DNA of 64,000 nt from Bradyrhizobiaceae bacterium (lineage in GTDB: Bacteria; Pseudomonadota; Alphaproteobacteria; Rhizobiales; Xanthobacteraceae): contig CP078014.1 in the NCBI GenBank assembly GCA_020544565.1, positions 1,246,574 through 1,310,573 of the forward strand. The letters run 5' to 3'. A program made the position numbers and the translations under genes. Shown here piece by piece: positions 32,002 to 42,397 of the stretch (its first letter is position 1; every line of letters begins with the position of its first letter). The notes under the pieces were generated by a model. That model ran no database searches. It was not told the DNA's origin and worked only from the letters and a program-made list of their open reading frames with translations.

Positions 32002-32385
32002 ATGCCCGGCACATTGAAGGCGGCGCCGCGACGCGCGGTTCTGCTGGTTGAAGACGAAGTCATGATCCGCATGATGGTAGCGGACATGCTGGAGGAGCTT
32101 GGCTACGCCATCGCCGGCGAAGCCGGCGATATCGACGAGGCGGTGCGGCTGGTGCAGGCCACCGATTTCGACATCGCCATTCTCGACGTCAACGTCAACG
32201 GCAAGGTGATTTCGCCGGTGGCCGAAGCAGTCGAACTGCGTGGCCTCCCGTTCGTGTTCGCCACCGGTTACGGCGCGCAGGGCCTGCCGGAAAAATTCCG
32301 CGACCGCCCCGCCATCCAGAAGCCATTCCAGATGGAAACCCTCGCCCGCACCATCGAGACGATCCTCAAGAGCGTCGCGGCATAG
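32002..32385 (+). CDS. Single-domain response regulator
   Basis: 127 residues, a receiver domain only. Acidic pocket VLLVEDEVMIR (Glu-Asp near residue 18), phospho-acceptor Asp in DIAILDVNVNG near residue 63, Thr/Ser position FVFATGYG near 90 and the invariant Lys in AIQKPFQMETL near 112. No output domain, so it may act as a phosphate sink or by protein contact. ATG 32002 follows GAGGG. It is oriented away from pcm; upstream 31945-31985 is AT-rich and could hold the promoter. No partner kinase is seen nearby. Confidence 0.92.
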   Translation: MPGTLKAAPRRAVLLVEDEVMIRMMVADMLEELGYAIAGEAGDIDEAVRLVQATDFDIAILDVNVNGKVISPVAEAVELRGLPFVFATGYGAQGLPEKFRDRPAIQKPFQMETLARTIETILKSVAA

Positions 32386-32430
32386 GCAGCGGCTCCACCT
32401 CGCAGCTTGTCCCGGGACGCGATGGACAGC

Positions 32431-32555
32431 CGTCATTGCGAGGAGCATTGCTCCGAAGCAATCCACCCTTCGTTGATGGCAACCCTCGATGGATTGCTTC
32501 GCGGAGCCTGTCATCGAACGGCGCTTTGTGCCGACCCGTTGGCTCGCAATGACGG
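32431..32555. repeat. Family-2 palindromic repeat with extra cassette
   Basis: CGTCATTGCGAGGAGC ... GAAGCAATCC on the left; GGATTGCTTCGCGGAGCC, then a cassette related to CGGCGCTTTGTGCCGACCCG, then TTGGCTCGCAATGACGG on the right. The cassette also occurs, on the other arm, at 44226-44340. Confidence 0.8.
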
Positions 32556-32572
32556 GAAATCACAGCTTCCAT

Positions 32573-32630
32573 GCCCCGGCTTAGCATCGCATCACACGAG
32601 TGCCGCACCGCGTCCGAGGCACGGCGTCGG
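32573..32630. repeat. Family-3 GC-rich palindromic repeat, partial
   Basis: CCCCGGCTTAGCATCGCATCAC ... GTGCCGCACCGCGTCCGAGGCACGG, a half-element of the family-3 type just after surE. Confidence 0.65.
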
Positions 32631-32641
32631 GCGGCAGCGGC

Positions 32642-33409
32642 CTACTTCCAGATCGCCTTGAGCTTGTCCGAGAACGCATCGTCGGTGCGGTCGAGCCGCA
32701 GCGGCGTCACCGACACGTAATTGGCGGCGAGCGCGGCAAGATCGGTCCCCTCCGCCGGAGCGTCGACCACCGACAGGCGCTCGAAGCCTATCCAGTAATA
32801 GGGATTGCCGCGGCCGTCGCGGCGCTCGTCGACGCGCAGGAAGCCCTGATTGCGCTTGCCCTGCCGCGTCACCACCACGCCCTTGACCTGATCCGGCATG
32901 CAGGCGGGGAAGTTGACGTTGATCACCGTGTCGCGTGGCACCCCGAGCTTGATCACGCTGCGGATCACATCCGGCCCGAACGCCAGCGCGGTGTCCCACA
33001 GCGGCTTCTGCCGCGTCTCCAGGGTGAATTCCTGCGACAGCGCGAACGACGGCAGGCCCAGAATCGTCCCTTCCAGCGCGCCGGCGATGGTGCCGGAATA
33101 GACCACGTCCTCGGCGACGTTGCGGCCCTTGTTGACGCCGGACAGCACCAGACCGGGCTTGGTGTCGCCGAGCACATGGCGCGAGCCCATGATGACGCAA
33201 TCGGTCGGCGTGCCGCGCACCGCGAAATGGCGCGGACCCACCTCGCGCAGCCGCATCGGATCGTTCAGCGAGAGCGAGTGCGACACGCCGGACTGATCCA
33301 GTTCCGGCGCGACGACCCAGACGTCGTCCGACAGCTTGCGGGCGATGTCCTCGATGATCTTGAGGCCCGGCGCGTGAATGCCGTCGTCGTTGGTGCAGAG
33401 AATGCGCAT
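32642..33409 (-). CDS. surE: 5'/3'-nucleotidase SurE
   Basis: 255 residues. Metal-dependent nucleoside monophosphate phosphatase. The N-terminus MRILCTNDDGIHAPGL carries the two metal-binding Asp residues; VVAPELDQSGVSHSLSL and LVLSGVNKGRNVAEDVVYSGTIAGALEG are the family blocks, with VNFPA near residue 168. Belongs to the surE-pcm-nlpD stress cluster. A family-1 repeat separates it from serS upstream. Confidence 0.97.
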   Translation of the reverse strand: MRILCTNDDGIHAPGLKIIEDIARKLSDDVWVVAPELDQSGVSHSLSLNDPMRLREVGPRHFAVRGTPTDCVIMGSRHVLGDTKPGLVLSGVNKGRNVAEDVVYSGTIAGALEGTILGLPSFALSQEFTLETRQKPLWDTALAFGPDVIRSVIKLGVPRDTVINVNFPACMPDQVKGVVVTRQGKRNQGFLRVDERRDGRGNPYYWIGFERLSVVDAPAEGTDLAALAANYVSVTPLRLDRTDDAFSDKLKAIWK

Positions 33410-33451
33410 CGTACTGCCTTGTTGTCTGTCAGGGCCGGACGTGTGCCAGCC

Positions 33452-33513
33452 ATCGACGTCTTCGTGTTCTGCTTCATCAAGACGTGGATGCCCGGCACAC
33501 GGCCGGGCATGAC
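33452..33513. repeat. Family-1 palindromic repeat
   Basis: CCATCGACGTCTT ... AAGACGTGGATG followed by the ATGCCCGGC / GCCGGGCAT hairpin, between surE and serS. Confidence 0.8.
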
Positions 33514-33525
33514 GTCGTATTGGTG

Positions 33526-35157
<1,632 letters not shown>

Positions 35158-35236
35158 CTATGCCGCTTGCACGACAAAAAAGCCAAGCCCGGGCATAACG
35201 AATCGGGCGCATAGCGGCCACCATACCTGAAGCTCG

Positions 35237-35372
35237 TATCCCGGACGCGGTGCAGCGTGCTTTACGCTGCTCCGCAGAGCCGGGACCGTTACGGACATCG
35301 CGTGCGCGGCGGTCCCGGATCAGCAGCGCACCACGTCGCAAGAGCGGCGCGCTGCGCAGCATTCGGGCCAAG
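35237..35372. repeat. Family-3 GC-rich palindromic repeat
   Basis: TCCCGGACGCGGTGCAGCGTG ... CGCTGCTCCGCAGAGCCGGGACCG followed by a second arm GGTCCCGGATCAGCAGCGCAC ... GCGCGCTGCGCAG. With the family-1 remnant it accounts for most of the gap 35038-35385. Confidence 0.75.
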
Positions 35373-35385
35373 TCCTCGAAGCAGC

Positions 35386-36255
35386 CTATTCCGCCGGCGT
35401 GGTGGCCGGCGGTGTCGGCGGCGCGTCGGCGGGAGGGGTCGCGTCAGGCGGCGTGGCGTCGGACGGCGACGTGCCGGCCGCCTTCCTGGCGGCCTTCTTC
35501 TCCACCATCGCCACGGCGAAGATCGAGCCCTCGTACAGCACCAACAGCGGGATCGCCAGCGACGCCTGGCTGATGACGTCCGGCGGCGTCAGCACCGCGG
35601 CGATGACGAAGGCGGCGACGATGAAATAACGCCGCTTGTCGCGCAACTGCTTGGAGGTGAGGATGCCGATCCGCCCGAGCAGCGTCAGGATCACCGGCAA
35701 CTGGAAGGCGATGCCGAAGGCGAAGATCAGCGACATCATCAGCGAGAGATATTCGCCGACCTTGGGCAGGAGTGCGATCTGCGCGGTCTCCGCGCCGCCC
35801 GCCTGCTGCATGCCGAGCGAGAAGCGGATCAGCATCGGCAGCACAAGGAAATACACCAGCAGCGTGCCGAGCGCGAAGAACACCGGGGTCGCGATCAGGT
35901 ACGGCAGGAACGCGCCGCGCTCGTGCTTGTAGAGCCCCGGCGCAACGAACATGTAGATCTGCGCCGCGATCACCGGAAACGAGATGAAGCCCGCCCCGAA
36001 CATGGCGAGCTTCAACTGGGTGAGGAAATATTCCAGCAGCGCCGTGTAGATGAACTTGGAATTTTCCGGCCCGGCCACCCAGACGAACGGCCACACCAGC
36101 ACGTTGTAGATCTGCTTGGCGAAGAAGAAGCAGAGCACGAAGGCGACGCCAAACGCCAGCAGCGCCTTGATCAGCCGCGAGCGCAGCTCGATCAGGTGCT
36201 CCATCAGCGGGGCCTTGGTGGCCTCGACGGCTGCGATATCGTCGTCGGTGGTCAT
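35386..36255 (-). CDS. tatC: Sec-independent protein translocase TatC
   Basis: 289 residues. Receptor for twin-arginine signal peptides. N-terminal [19 protein letters not shown] is the conserved TatC signature; six membrane helices span about residues 28-245, with [14 protein letters not shown] and [21 protein letters not shown] (conserved Glu and Pro). The C-terminal 40 residues are a Pro/Ala/Thr-rich cytoplasmic tail with no conserved function. ATG overlaps the tatB stop by 4 bp. Confidence 0.97.
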   Translation of the reverse strand: MTTDDDIAAVEATKAPLMEHLIELRSRLIKALLAFGVAFVLCFFFAKQIYNVLVWPFVWVAGPENSKFIYTALLEYFLTQLKLAMFGAGFISFPVIAAQIYMFVAPGLYKHERGAFLPYLIATPVFFALGTLLVYFLVLPMLIRFSLGMQQAGGAETAQIALLPKVGEYLSLMMSLIFAFGIAFQLPVILTLLGRIGILTSKQLRDKRRYFIVAAFVIAAVLTPPDVISQASLAIPLLVLYEGSIFAVAMVEKKAARKAAGTSPSDATPPDATPPADAPPTPPATTPAE

Positions 36256-36725
36256 GACGCTTTGGCGTCCGGCAAGTCAGGGGGCGAGACAACCGCTGGC
36301 GAGGCGGCGGCTGGCGGCGCAGTCTCTGCCACCGCGGTGTCCGCGGGCGCCGGCGCGGGCAGCGCCGTCTGCGCATGCGTCTCCGCCTCGACAAAGGTCT
36401 CGGGCGTCGGCGGCTCGGGGGTGGTCGGGGTCAGCGGGTCGGCGGGCTTGACGCTGTCGCCGTATTTCTCCAGCGATCCAAGCAGGTTGGTCGGCGACAA
36501 GTCGCGCGCGGCGGCGGTCGCGTCGTCGAACGTCTTCTTGATGTCCTCCATCTCGGCTTCGCGCATGGCTTCGTTGAACTGGCCCTGGAATTCGGCGGCC
36601 ATCCGGCGCGCCTTGCCGATCCACTGGCCGACCATGCGCAGCACGCCGGGCAGCTCCTTCGGACCGATGGCGATCAGCGCCACCACGCCGATAACGACCA
36701 GTTCACTCCACCCGATGTCGAACAT
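36252..36725 (-). CDS. tatB: Sec-independent protein translocase TatB
   Basis: 157 residues. [30 protein letters not shown] gives the membrane helix, hinge (GPKELP with conserved Glu) and start of the amphipathic helix that continues to about residue 65. The remainder (residues 75-157) is a disordered Pro/Ala/Thr/Glu tail. Works with TatC in substrate recognition. Coupled to tatC by an ATGA overlap. Confidence 0.95.
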   Translation of the reverse strand: MFDIGWSELVVIGVVALIAIGPKELPGVLRMVGQWIGKARRMAAEFQGQFNEAMREAEMEDIKKTFDDATAAARDLSPTNLLGSLEKYGDSVKPADPLTPTTPEPPTPETFVEAETHAQTALPAPAPADTAVAETAPPAAASPAVVSPPDLPDAKAS

Positions 36726-36740
36726 GAAAAATTCCGCTCA

Positions 36741-36810
36741 CGGAGCCGGGCTCCGTCTCCCGCCACAACGCAACGCCCCCGAAGGGCCGCGCCGGGGGCC
36801 TGCCCCCGGC
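36741..36810. other. Two hairpins between tatA and tatB
   Basis: CGGAGCC-G-GGCTCCG (36741-36755) and GCCGGGGGC-CT-GCCCCCGGC (36791-36810). No T run follows either, so attenuation or mRNA processing that favours TatA over TatB and TatC is more likely than full termination. This is inference. Confidence 0.55.
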
Positions 36811-36821
36811 CGCCGCAAAGG

Positions 36822-37061
36822 TCAGACGGCCTTGCTGCCGACGTCGGTGCGCTGGGACGTCGCCTGCGGAGCGCTGTCGATGGTCTTGACCGGCTCGGCC
36901 GGCTTCGCCGCGGGCGTGGTGTCGTCGTCCGCCATGCCCTTTTTGAACGCCTTGATGCCCTGGGCAACATCGCCCATCAGGTCCGAAATCTTGCCGCGGC
37001 CAAACAGCAGCAGGACGACGCCGATGACGACGATCCAGTGCCAGATACTCAACGAACCCAT
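36822..37061 (-). CDS. tatA: Sec-independent protein translocase TatA
   Basis: 79 residues. [43 protein letters not shown] shows the membrane helix, FGRGKI hinge and amphipathic helix of the pore-forming subunit. Start at 37061 with GGAGG eight bases upstream; an ATG five codons earlier overlaps that site and is rejected. First gene of tatABC. Confidence 0.95.
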   Translation of the reverse strand: MGSLSIWHWIVVIGVVLLLFGRGKISDLMGDVAQGIKAFKKGMADDDTTPAAKPAEPVKTIDSAPQATSQRTDVGSKAV

Positions 37062-37252
37062 CCTGTCATCCTCCAAACGCGCGGCCGGCTGTCGCGGCCA
37101 AATCTGATCGGAACGTAGGCTGCGCAGGTGTCAAAAACAAGGATTAACCCCGCGTCACGCCTGCGCAAACCAGCGCACCGGCGCGACGGTTAATGCCCGG
37201 CCATGCAGCCCGCCCCCGCGCGGCCTGAAACCTTGGGGTTGGAACAGAACTG

Positions 37253-37338
37253 TCATGGCCGGGCTTGTCCCGGCCGTCCACGCCTTGTTGCGTTGAAATT
37301 CCAAGACGTGGATGCCCGGCATAAAGCCGGGCATGACG
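37253..37338. repeat. Family-1 palindromic repeat
   Basis: GTCATGGCCGGGCTTGTCCCGGCC, CCACGCCTTG ... CAAGACGTGG, then ATGCCCGGC-ATAAA-GCCGGGCAT: a symmetric copy with a GC hairpin at both ends. The remainder of 37062-37376 has no gene. Confidence 0.85.
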
Positions 37339-37376
37339 AAGCTTGATTCCGCCACGACATGACGCACTCTAGAGGC

Positions 37377-38474
37377 TCAGCTTTCGCCGCTGTTTTCGGG
37401 TTCGGCTTCCATTTCGGCGGCGGTCTCGGCAACCCCTTCGGCTTCGGTTTCGGCCTCGGCGTCCAGGTCGGCGTCCATGTCAGCCTCGGCGGCTTCCGGT
37501 TCCGCAAACTCGGTTGCGGCGGCGTCCATCGCCGCGAGGTCCGCTTCGGTGACGTCCACCTCGGTGACGATGGCCTCGATAACGGCGACCTCGGCCCCCT
37601 CCGCCTCGACGATCTCCACCGCCACGGCCTCGGCGACGATCGCTTCCGGCGCGTCGGCATCGGCGGTCTCCGCCGCCGGTTCCTGATCCGGTTCCGGCTC
37701 GATCGGCGGCACCAGCGCCAGTTCGAGATCGCCGGCCTCGAGCGGCTCCTCGTCCTCACGCAACTGCGGATCGTCGGACGGCGACGGCATGCTGAAACCG
37801 GACGGCAGCCGGGTGTCGAGCAGCCCTGCCCCCTTCATTTCCTCGAGGCCGGGCAGATCGCCCAGCGCCTCGAGGGTGAACTGCGACAGGAACGATTCGG
37901 TGGTGCCGAAGGTCAGCGGCCGGCCGGGCGTCTTGCGCCGGCCGCGCGGCCGGATCCAGCCTGTCTCCAGCAGCACGTCGAGGGTGCCCTTGGAGGTGAC
38001 CACGCCGCGGATTTCCTCGATCTCCGCTCGCGTCACCGGCTGGTGATAGGCGATGATCGCCAGCATCTCGATGGCCGCGCGCGACAGGCGGCGGTTCTCG
38101 ACGCTCTCGCGCGTCATCAGCCAGGCGAGATCGCCGGCGGTGCGGAAGGTCCACTTGCCGGCGACCTTGACGAGGTTGACGCCGCGCATGGCGTAATCCG
38201 CCTGCAACTGGGCCAGCGCCGTCTTGATCACGACGCCGTCCGGCATGCGCTTGGCCAGCGACGCCTCGTCGAGCGGCTCGGTGGCGGCGAACAGCAGGGC
38301 TTCGAGCAGGCGCAGTTCTTCCGGGCGGACCCCGGCGGCCTCGTCGCCGGACGTGGCGGACTCCGCTTCGGACAGGCCGCGGGAGGTGTCCTGAGAGGAC
38401 AACTCCTCCGGGGATTCCTGCGCGACCGCGGCGAAATGCATCGCCGCCACATTGCTTCTCGCGGGACTGGCCAT
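37377..38474 (-). CDS. scpB: Segregation and condensation protein B
   Basis: 365 residues. Kleisin-associated winged-helix subunit of the SMC-ScpAB condensin. Core at about residues 25-215: RLLEALLFAATEPLDEASLAKRMP, SRAAIEMLAIIAYHQPVTRAEIEEIRGV and FGTTESFLSQFTLEALGDLPGLEEMKGAGLL. After this comes an acidic, Ala/Glu/Asp-rich tail of roughly 140 residues that is not part of the family domain and looks disordered. The start at 38474 has GAAGGAGA upstream; a longer frame runs into a palindromic repeat. Located directly after scpA. Confidence 0.93.
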   Translation of the reverse strand: MASPARSNVAAMHFAAVAQESPEELSSQDTSRGLSEAESATSGDEAAGVRPEELRLLEALLFAATEPLDEASLAKRMPDGVVIKTALAQLQADYAMRGVNLVKVAGKWTFRTAGDLAWLMTRESVENRRLSRAAIEMLAIIAYHQPVTRAEIEEIRGVVTSKGTLDVLLETGWIRPRGRRKTPGRPLTFGTTESFLSQFTLEALGDLPGLEEMKGAGLLDTRLPSGFSMPSPSDDPQLREDEEPLEAGDLELALVPPIEPEPDQEPAAETADADAPEAIVAEAVAVEIVEAEGAEVAVIEAIVTEVDVTEADLAAMDAAATEFAEPEAAEADMDADLDAEAETEAEGVAETAAEMEAEPENSGES

Positions 38475-38543
38475 GGTCCTGTCTCCTTCTTCCACCAGGA
38501 CCCAGTCCAACAGCGCTGGATCAGGCCCGTCGTTTATCTTTTT

Positions 38544-38593
38544 GAGCATGATGTTTTTCCGAAAACCGGTTTCCCCTTTTCGGGATCATGCTC
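38544..38593. repeat. Family-5 palindromic repeat overlapping the scpA stop
   Basis: GAGCATGAT (38544-38552) and ATCATGCTC (38585-38593) enclose TTTTTCCGAAAACCGGTTTCC. This GAGCATGAT...AAACCGGTTT repeat type is common in Bradyrhizobium-group genomes. It ends on the first base of the scpA stop codon. Confidence 0.8.
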
Positions 38594-39429
38594 TAGTCGG
38601 CTGACGCTTCCGGCGCTGCATGAGCATCGGACGGCAAGTGCGCGGGGCGCTTACGATAATACAAGGGGGCGAACGGCTCTTTCTGATGCAGGTCGAAGGC
38701 CCCTTCGCGCACCAGTTCGAGCGCCGCGGCGAAGCTCGACGCGAACACCGTGGCCCGCTGCGACGGCTCCAGCACGTAGCGCATCAAATATTCGTCGAGG
38801 CTGATCCAGTCTTCGGTCTCGGTGGTGCCGATCAGCCGCTCCAGCGAGGCGCGCGCCTCCGCCAGCGACCACACCGTGCGCTTGGCCAGATGCACCGTGG
38901 CGAGCACGCGCTGCTGGCGCTGGGTGGCGTAGGCGCTCAGCAGGTCGTAGAGCGTCGCGGTCCATTGCGGATGCTTGATCAGCGCGATGGTCTCCGGCTG
39001 GCCGCGCGGGAAGATGTCGCGCCGCAGTTGCGGCCGCGTCATCAGCCGGTTGGCCGCCTCGCGGATCAGTTCCAGCCGGCGCAGCCGCGCCGCCAGCGCG
39101 TTGGCCATGTCCTCGGCGCTCGGCCCCTCGGCCTGCGGCGGCTCCGGCAGCAGCAGGCGCGACTTGAGATAGGCCAGCCACGCCGCCATCACGAGATAGT
39201 CGGCGGCGAGCTCAAGCCGCAGCTTGCGCGCTTCCTCGATAAACACGAGGTACTGATCCGCCAGCGCCAGAATGGAAATCTTGTGCAGGTCCACCTTCTG
39301 CTGGCGGGCGAGCGCGAGCAGAAGGTCGAGCGGGCCCTCATAGCCCTCGACGTCCACCATCAGCGCGGGTTCGTCCTCGGCGTGATCCGCAGGCAACCCG
39401 GTCTCGAACGACAGGATTTCGGCGGTCAT
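38593..39429 (-). CDS. scpA: Segregation and condensation protein A (kleisin)
   Basis: 278 residues. Kleisin bridging SMC heads. VDVEGYEGPLDLLLALARQQKVDLHKISILALADQYL near residue 26 is the family signature, followed by ADYLVMAAWLAYLKSRLLLP near 75. The C-terminal winged helix (residues 205-265) includes LVREGAFDLHQKEPFAPLYYR. The start ATG at 39429 overlaps the nagZ stop (ATGA); the longer frame upstream is only the antisense-like extension into nagZ. Confidence 0.95.
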   Translation of the reverse strand: MTAEILSFETGLPADHAEDEPALMVDVEGYEGPLDLLLALARQQKVDLHKISILALADQYLVFIEEARKLRLELAADYLVMAAWLAYLKSRLLLPEPPQAEGPSAEDMANALAARLRRLELIREAANRLMTRPQLRRDIFPRGQPETIALIKHPQWTATLYDLLSAYATQRQQRVLATVHLAKRTVWSLAEARASLERLIGTTETEDWISLDEYLMRYVLEPSQRATVFASSFAAALELVREGAFDLHQKEPFAPLYYRKRPAHLPSDAHAAPEASAD

Positions 39430-40454
39430 GACGTGAGGCTCCCGGCGCGGCCGATCAGCCGGTCGAGTTCGGCCCGCGCCGCCACGCGATCGAGCGGCTG
39501 CGGCGGCCGGCGCGCTGCAAGGGCGCGGTCCGCCCGCGCCAGCGCCTCGCCGGCCAGGGGCGGTGCTTCGCTCGCCACCTGCTCCATCTCGTCGAGCCTG
39601 CCGTTGCAATGCAGAGCGACATCGCAGCCCGCCGCGAGGCTGGCGCGGGTGCGCTCGGCGATGGAGCCGCTCAGCGCGTTCATGGAAACGTCATCGCTCA
39701 TCAGCAAGCCCTGGAACCCGATCGTTCCGCGAATCACTTGTGCAATGATTGTCGCAGAAGTCGTCGCCGGTTGGGCAGGATCGAGGCCGCTAAACACAAC
39801 ATGTGCGGTCATGGCCATGGGCAGGTCGGCCAGCGGTTGGAACGCCGCGAAGTCGGTGGCGGCGAGTTCCGCCAGCGGGGTGTCCACCGTGGGCAGGCGC
39901 AGATGGCTGTCGGCGGTGGCGCGGCCGTGGCCGGGAATATGCTTGAGCACCGGCAGGACGCCGCCCGCGGCCAGCCCGTCGGCGACCGCGCGGGCGATCG
40001 CCGCCACCTTGGCGGGGGTGGTGCCATAGGCGCGGTTGCCGATCACGGCGTCCGCGCCCTCGACCGGCACGTCCGCCAGCGGCAGGCAGTCCACGGTGAT
40101 GCCGAGGTCGGCGAGATCGGCCGCGATCAGCCGGGCGGTGAGCCGCGCCGCCTCCAGCCCCTCGGCGGGATCGCGGTCGTACAGCGCGCTGAACACCGCC
40201 CCGGGCGGATAGACCGGCCAGTGCGGCGGCTGCAGCCGCTGCACCCGGCCACCCTCCTGATCGATCAGCACCGGAGCGTTGGCCCGACCGACCGTCGCGC
40301 GCAAATCCTCAACGAGGCTGGCGACTTGGGCCGGAGTCTCAACATTCCGCTTGAAGAGAATGAAGCCCCATGGCCGGCGCTCGCGCAGGAACGCCCGCTC
40401 GTCGTCGGTGAGGACGGTTCCGGAAACCCCGGTGATGAAAGCGCGTGCAGCCAT
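39426..40454 (-). CDS. nagZ: Beta-N-acetylhexosaminidase
   Basis: 342 residues, glycoside hydrolase family 3. Removes N-acetylglucosamine from anhydromuropeptides in peptidoglycan recycling. The catalytic segment VLKHIPGHGRATADSHLRLPTVD (Lys-His and the acid/base His-Asp loop) is near residue 165, and the nucleophile region GFQGLLMSDDVSMNALSG near residue 250. N-terminal GVSGTVLTDDERAFLRERRPWGFILF is typical. Cytoplasmic, no signal. Coupled to scpA by overlap. Confidence 0.95.
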   Translation of the reverse strand: MAARAFITGVSGTVLTDDERAFLRERRPWGFILFKRNVETPAQVASLVEDLRATVGRANAPVLIDQEGGRVQRLQPPHWPVYPPGAVFSALYDRDPAEGLEAARLTARLIAADLADLGITVDCLPLADVPVEGADAVIGNRAYGTTPAKVAAIARAVADGLAAGGVLPVLKHIPGHGRATADSHLRLPTVDTPLAELAATDFAAFQPLADLPMAMTAHVVFSGLDPAQPATTSATIIAQVIRGTIGFQGLLMSDDVSMNALSGSIAERTRASLAAGCDVALHCNGRLDEMEQVASEAPPLAGEALARADRALAARRPPQPLDRVAARAELDRLIGRAGSLTS

Positions 40455-40577
40455 ATTCGCCGATTAGCCCGCGCCCGGCGACCCGGTCAAGGAAACCCGG
40501 CGTGCTCAGAGGGCGTTTGCGGGCGTCATCCACAGTCAAAAGCGGCCATTCATCCCGATGATTTTTCAGGGGATAAT

Positions 40578-40634
40578 GTCCGGCCCCGGCTCAGCGGAGC
40601 GGCACAGCGCACCGCACCGTGTCCGGGGCAAGAG
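40578..40634. repeat. Family-3 GC-rich palindromic repeat, half-element
   Basis: CCCCGGCTCAGCGGAGCGGCAC ... GCACCGCACCGTGTCCGGGGCAAGAG, nearly identical to the second half of the copy at 29494-29650. Confidence 0.8.
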
Positions 40635-40672
40635 GAATATCCCGCTGTCATCACACCCCTCCGAACGGGGCC

Positions 40673-42295
40673 TCAGTTCCGCTGCACCACGCACTGGCCG
40701 CCGGCCGATTTGAGGTTGAGACAGAACTGGGTGGCCTCGTCGGTGGAGGCGAACGGCCCCACCATGGCGCGATAGAACACACCCTTGTCGCCGAGATCGG
40801 CGCGGCGGATCGCCGCCGACCGTGAGCCGAGGATGCCGCCGTACTTGCTCTGCAGCGCCCGGAACGATGCCTGCGCGTCGGCCTCGGACCTCTGCGACGA
40901 GACCTGAACATAGGCGCCGCCGCCGGACGGCGACGTGGGATTGACCGACGCCACCCGGGAGCGGGCCTCGGGCGCGGCGGACTGCGGCGACAGCGACATC
41001 GGGGCTGCGGCGGGCGCAGCCGCGCGCGGCGCGGCCGATGGCTGGGCCGCCTTCGGTGCGGACGCTGCCTGCCCCGACGGTCCGGTGTCGGGCTGGTCGG
41101 GGCGGATCGACAGCGTGCGGATCCGGCGCGGCTCCTCACCGGTTGCCAGCGCGCCATTGCCCACCCCGGCCCCGGTCGGGCGGGCGGCGGGGGACGCGCT
41201 GCTCACGGTGGGAGGGCTGGCATTCGCGGTCAGCGGCGGAAACACCACGCGCGGGCTGGCCTTGGCGGTGACATCCACCGGCTGCTCCTCGCGCGGAACC
41301 AGACGCTCGGTGGCCTTGCCGTCGCCGACGCGGTCGTAGATCTGCTTGCCGGCGGTTTCCGAACCGGGCGGGATCACCTTGTTCGGTCCGGGATCGGCCT
41401 TGATGATCGGCGGTTCGCCGCTGCGATGGGAGGAGCCGACCAGGGTGCGGTAGGCGAAGGCTGCGCCGGTGCCGACCACGGCCAGCACCAGAACGGCGGC
41501 CACGGTCGCGGTGCCGCCGCGACGCCGCCGGGGTGGCGCGCCGGCCGCGGCCTCGTCCCACGACGCCTCGTCGGCATAGGGCGGATACTGCTGATCCTGC
41601 GGCGCGTAAGGCGCATCCGGGGTCTGGCCGTAATAGCCCTGCCCGTCGCCGGACTGGCCGTACAGCACGCCGTCGTAGCGGCTGTCCTGAACGCTCGCCC
41701 CGGTTCCGTAGACCGCCCCCTCGGCGGCGGCATAGGCCCCGCGCCGCGGATCGTGCAGCGGGGCTACGTTCTCCGGATAGACGGCGTCCTGATGGCGGGC
41801 GGGCGACGCGGCGGCGAATGCGCGCGGTGACGGCGGATCGTAGCGGTCGCCGGCATCGGCATGGCGCGGAGCGGAATAACGCGGATCGGCATAGCCGTCA
41901 TGGCCGCCGTAAGGCGCGGCCTCATACGACGGCTCCTGAGAGGAGGGTTCCTGCACGGGCAGCGGCTGCGGCGTCTGACGGCTGGTCCTGAGATTGCGCA
42001 TCCAGGACGGACGGGCGGGCGGCGGCGCGGGCTCGGCCGGCTCCTCGTCATAGGCGGGCGCGGGTGCGGCCTCCTGCTGATAGGTCGCGTAATCATCATG
42101 GCGCGGCGCGTGCTGCTGCGGCTCATGCGGCGGCTGGCGCTGCTGCGCGTAGCTCGACAGCGGATCGGCCTGGCCGATCAGCCGCGCCAGTTCCGCGAGC
42201 GGATCGCCCTCGATCTGCTGGGAGGCGGCGTGGCGCGGATCGCGGGTGTCATCATGTTCCGCGGGAAACGGTCGGTCGCGATATCGGTCTGTCAT
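40673..42295 (-). CDS. SPOR domain-containing membrane protein
   Basis: 540 residues. A Pro/Gln/Tyr-rich cytoplasmic region (residues 1-255) contains LSSYAQQRQPPHEPQQHA and repeated acidic and Tyr patches. A single membrane helix TATVAAVLVLAVVGTGAAFAY lies near residue 262. A long periplasmic Pro/Ala linker follows, then a C-terminal SPOR domain (about 465-540, GGAYVQVSSQRSEADAQASFRALQ ... FYRAMVGPFASTDEATQFC) that binds denuded septal peptidoglycan. Probably a divisome protein, FtsN-like in layout. Start at 42295 (MTDRYRDRPFP). Between argS and nagZ. Confidence 0.92.
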   Translation of the reverse strand: MTDRYRDRPFPAEHDDTRDPRHAASQQIEGDPLAELARLIGQADPLSSYAQQRQPPHEPQQHAPRHDDYATYQQEAAPAPAYDEEPAEPAPPPARPSWMRNLRTSRQTPQPLPVQEPSSQEPSYEAAPYGGHDGYADPRYSAPRHADAGDRYDPPSPRAFAAASPARHQDAVYPENVAPLHDPRRGAYAAAEGAVYGTGASVQDSRYDGVLYGQSGDGQGYYGQTPDAPYAPQDQQYPPYADEASWDEAAAGAPPRRRRGGTATVAAVLVLAVVGTGAAFAYRTLVGSSHRSGEPPIIKADPGPNKVIPPGSETAGKQIYDRVGDGKATERLVPREEQPVDVTAKASPRVVFPPLTANASPPTVSSASPAARPTGAGVGNGALATGEEPRRIRTLSIRPDQPDTGPSGQAASAPKAAQPSAAPRAAAPAAAPMSLSPQSAAPEARSRVASVNPTSPSGGGAYVQVSSQRSEADAQASFRALQSKYGGILGSRSAAIRRADLGDKGVFYRAMVGPFASTDEATQFCLNLKSAGGQCVVQRN

Positions 42296-42397
42296 TGCGA
42301 TGTTGCATCCCCTTCGGGACAACAGCCTGCCCGTCATTCTTGACGTGACTGCCGTTCAGCGCCGACAGCCTTCTCCGGCAGCCGGCAAGATCCCCTG

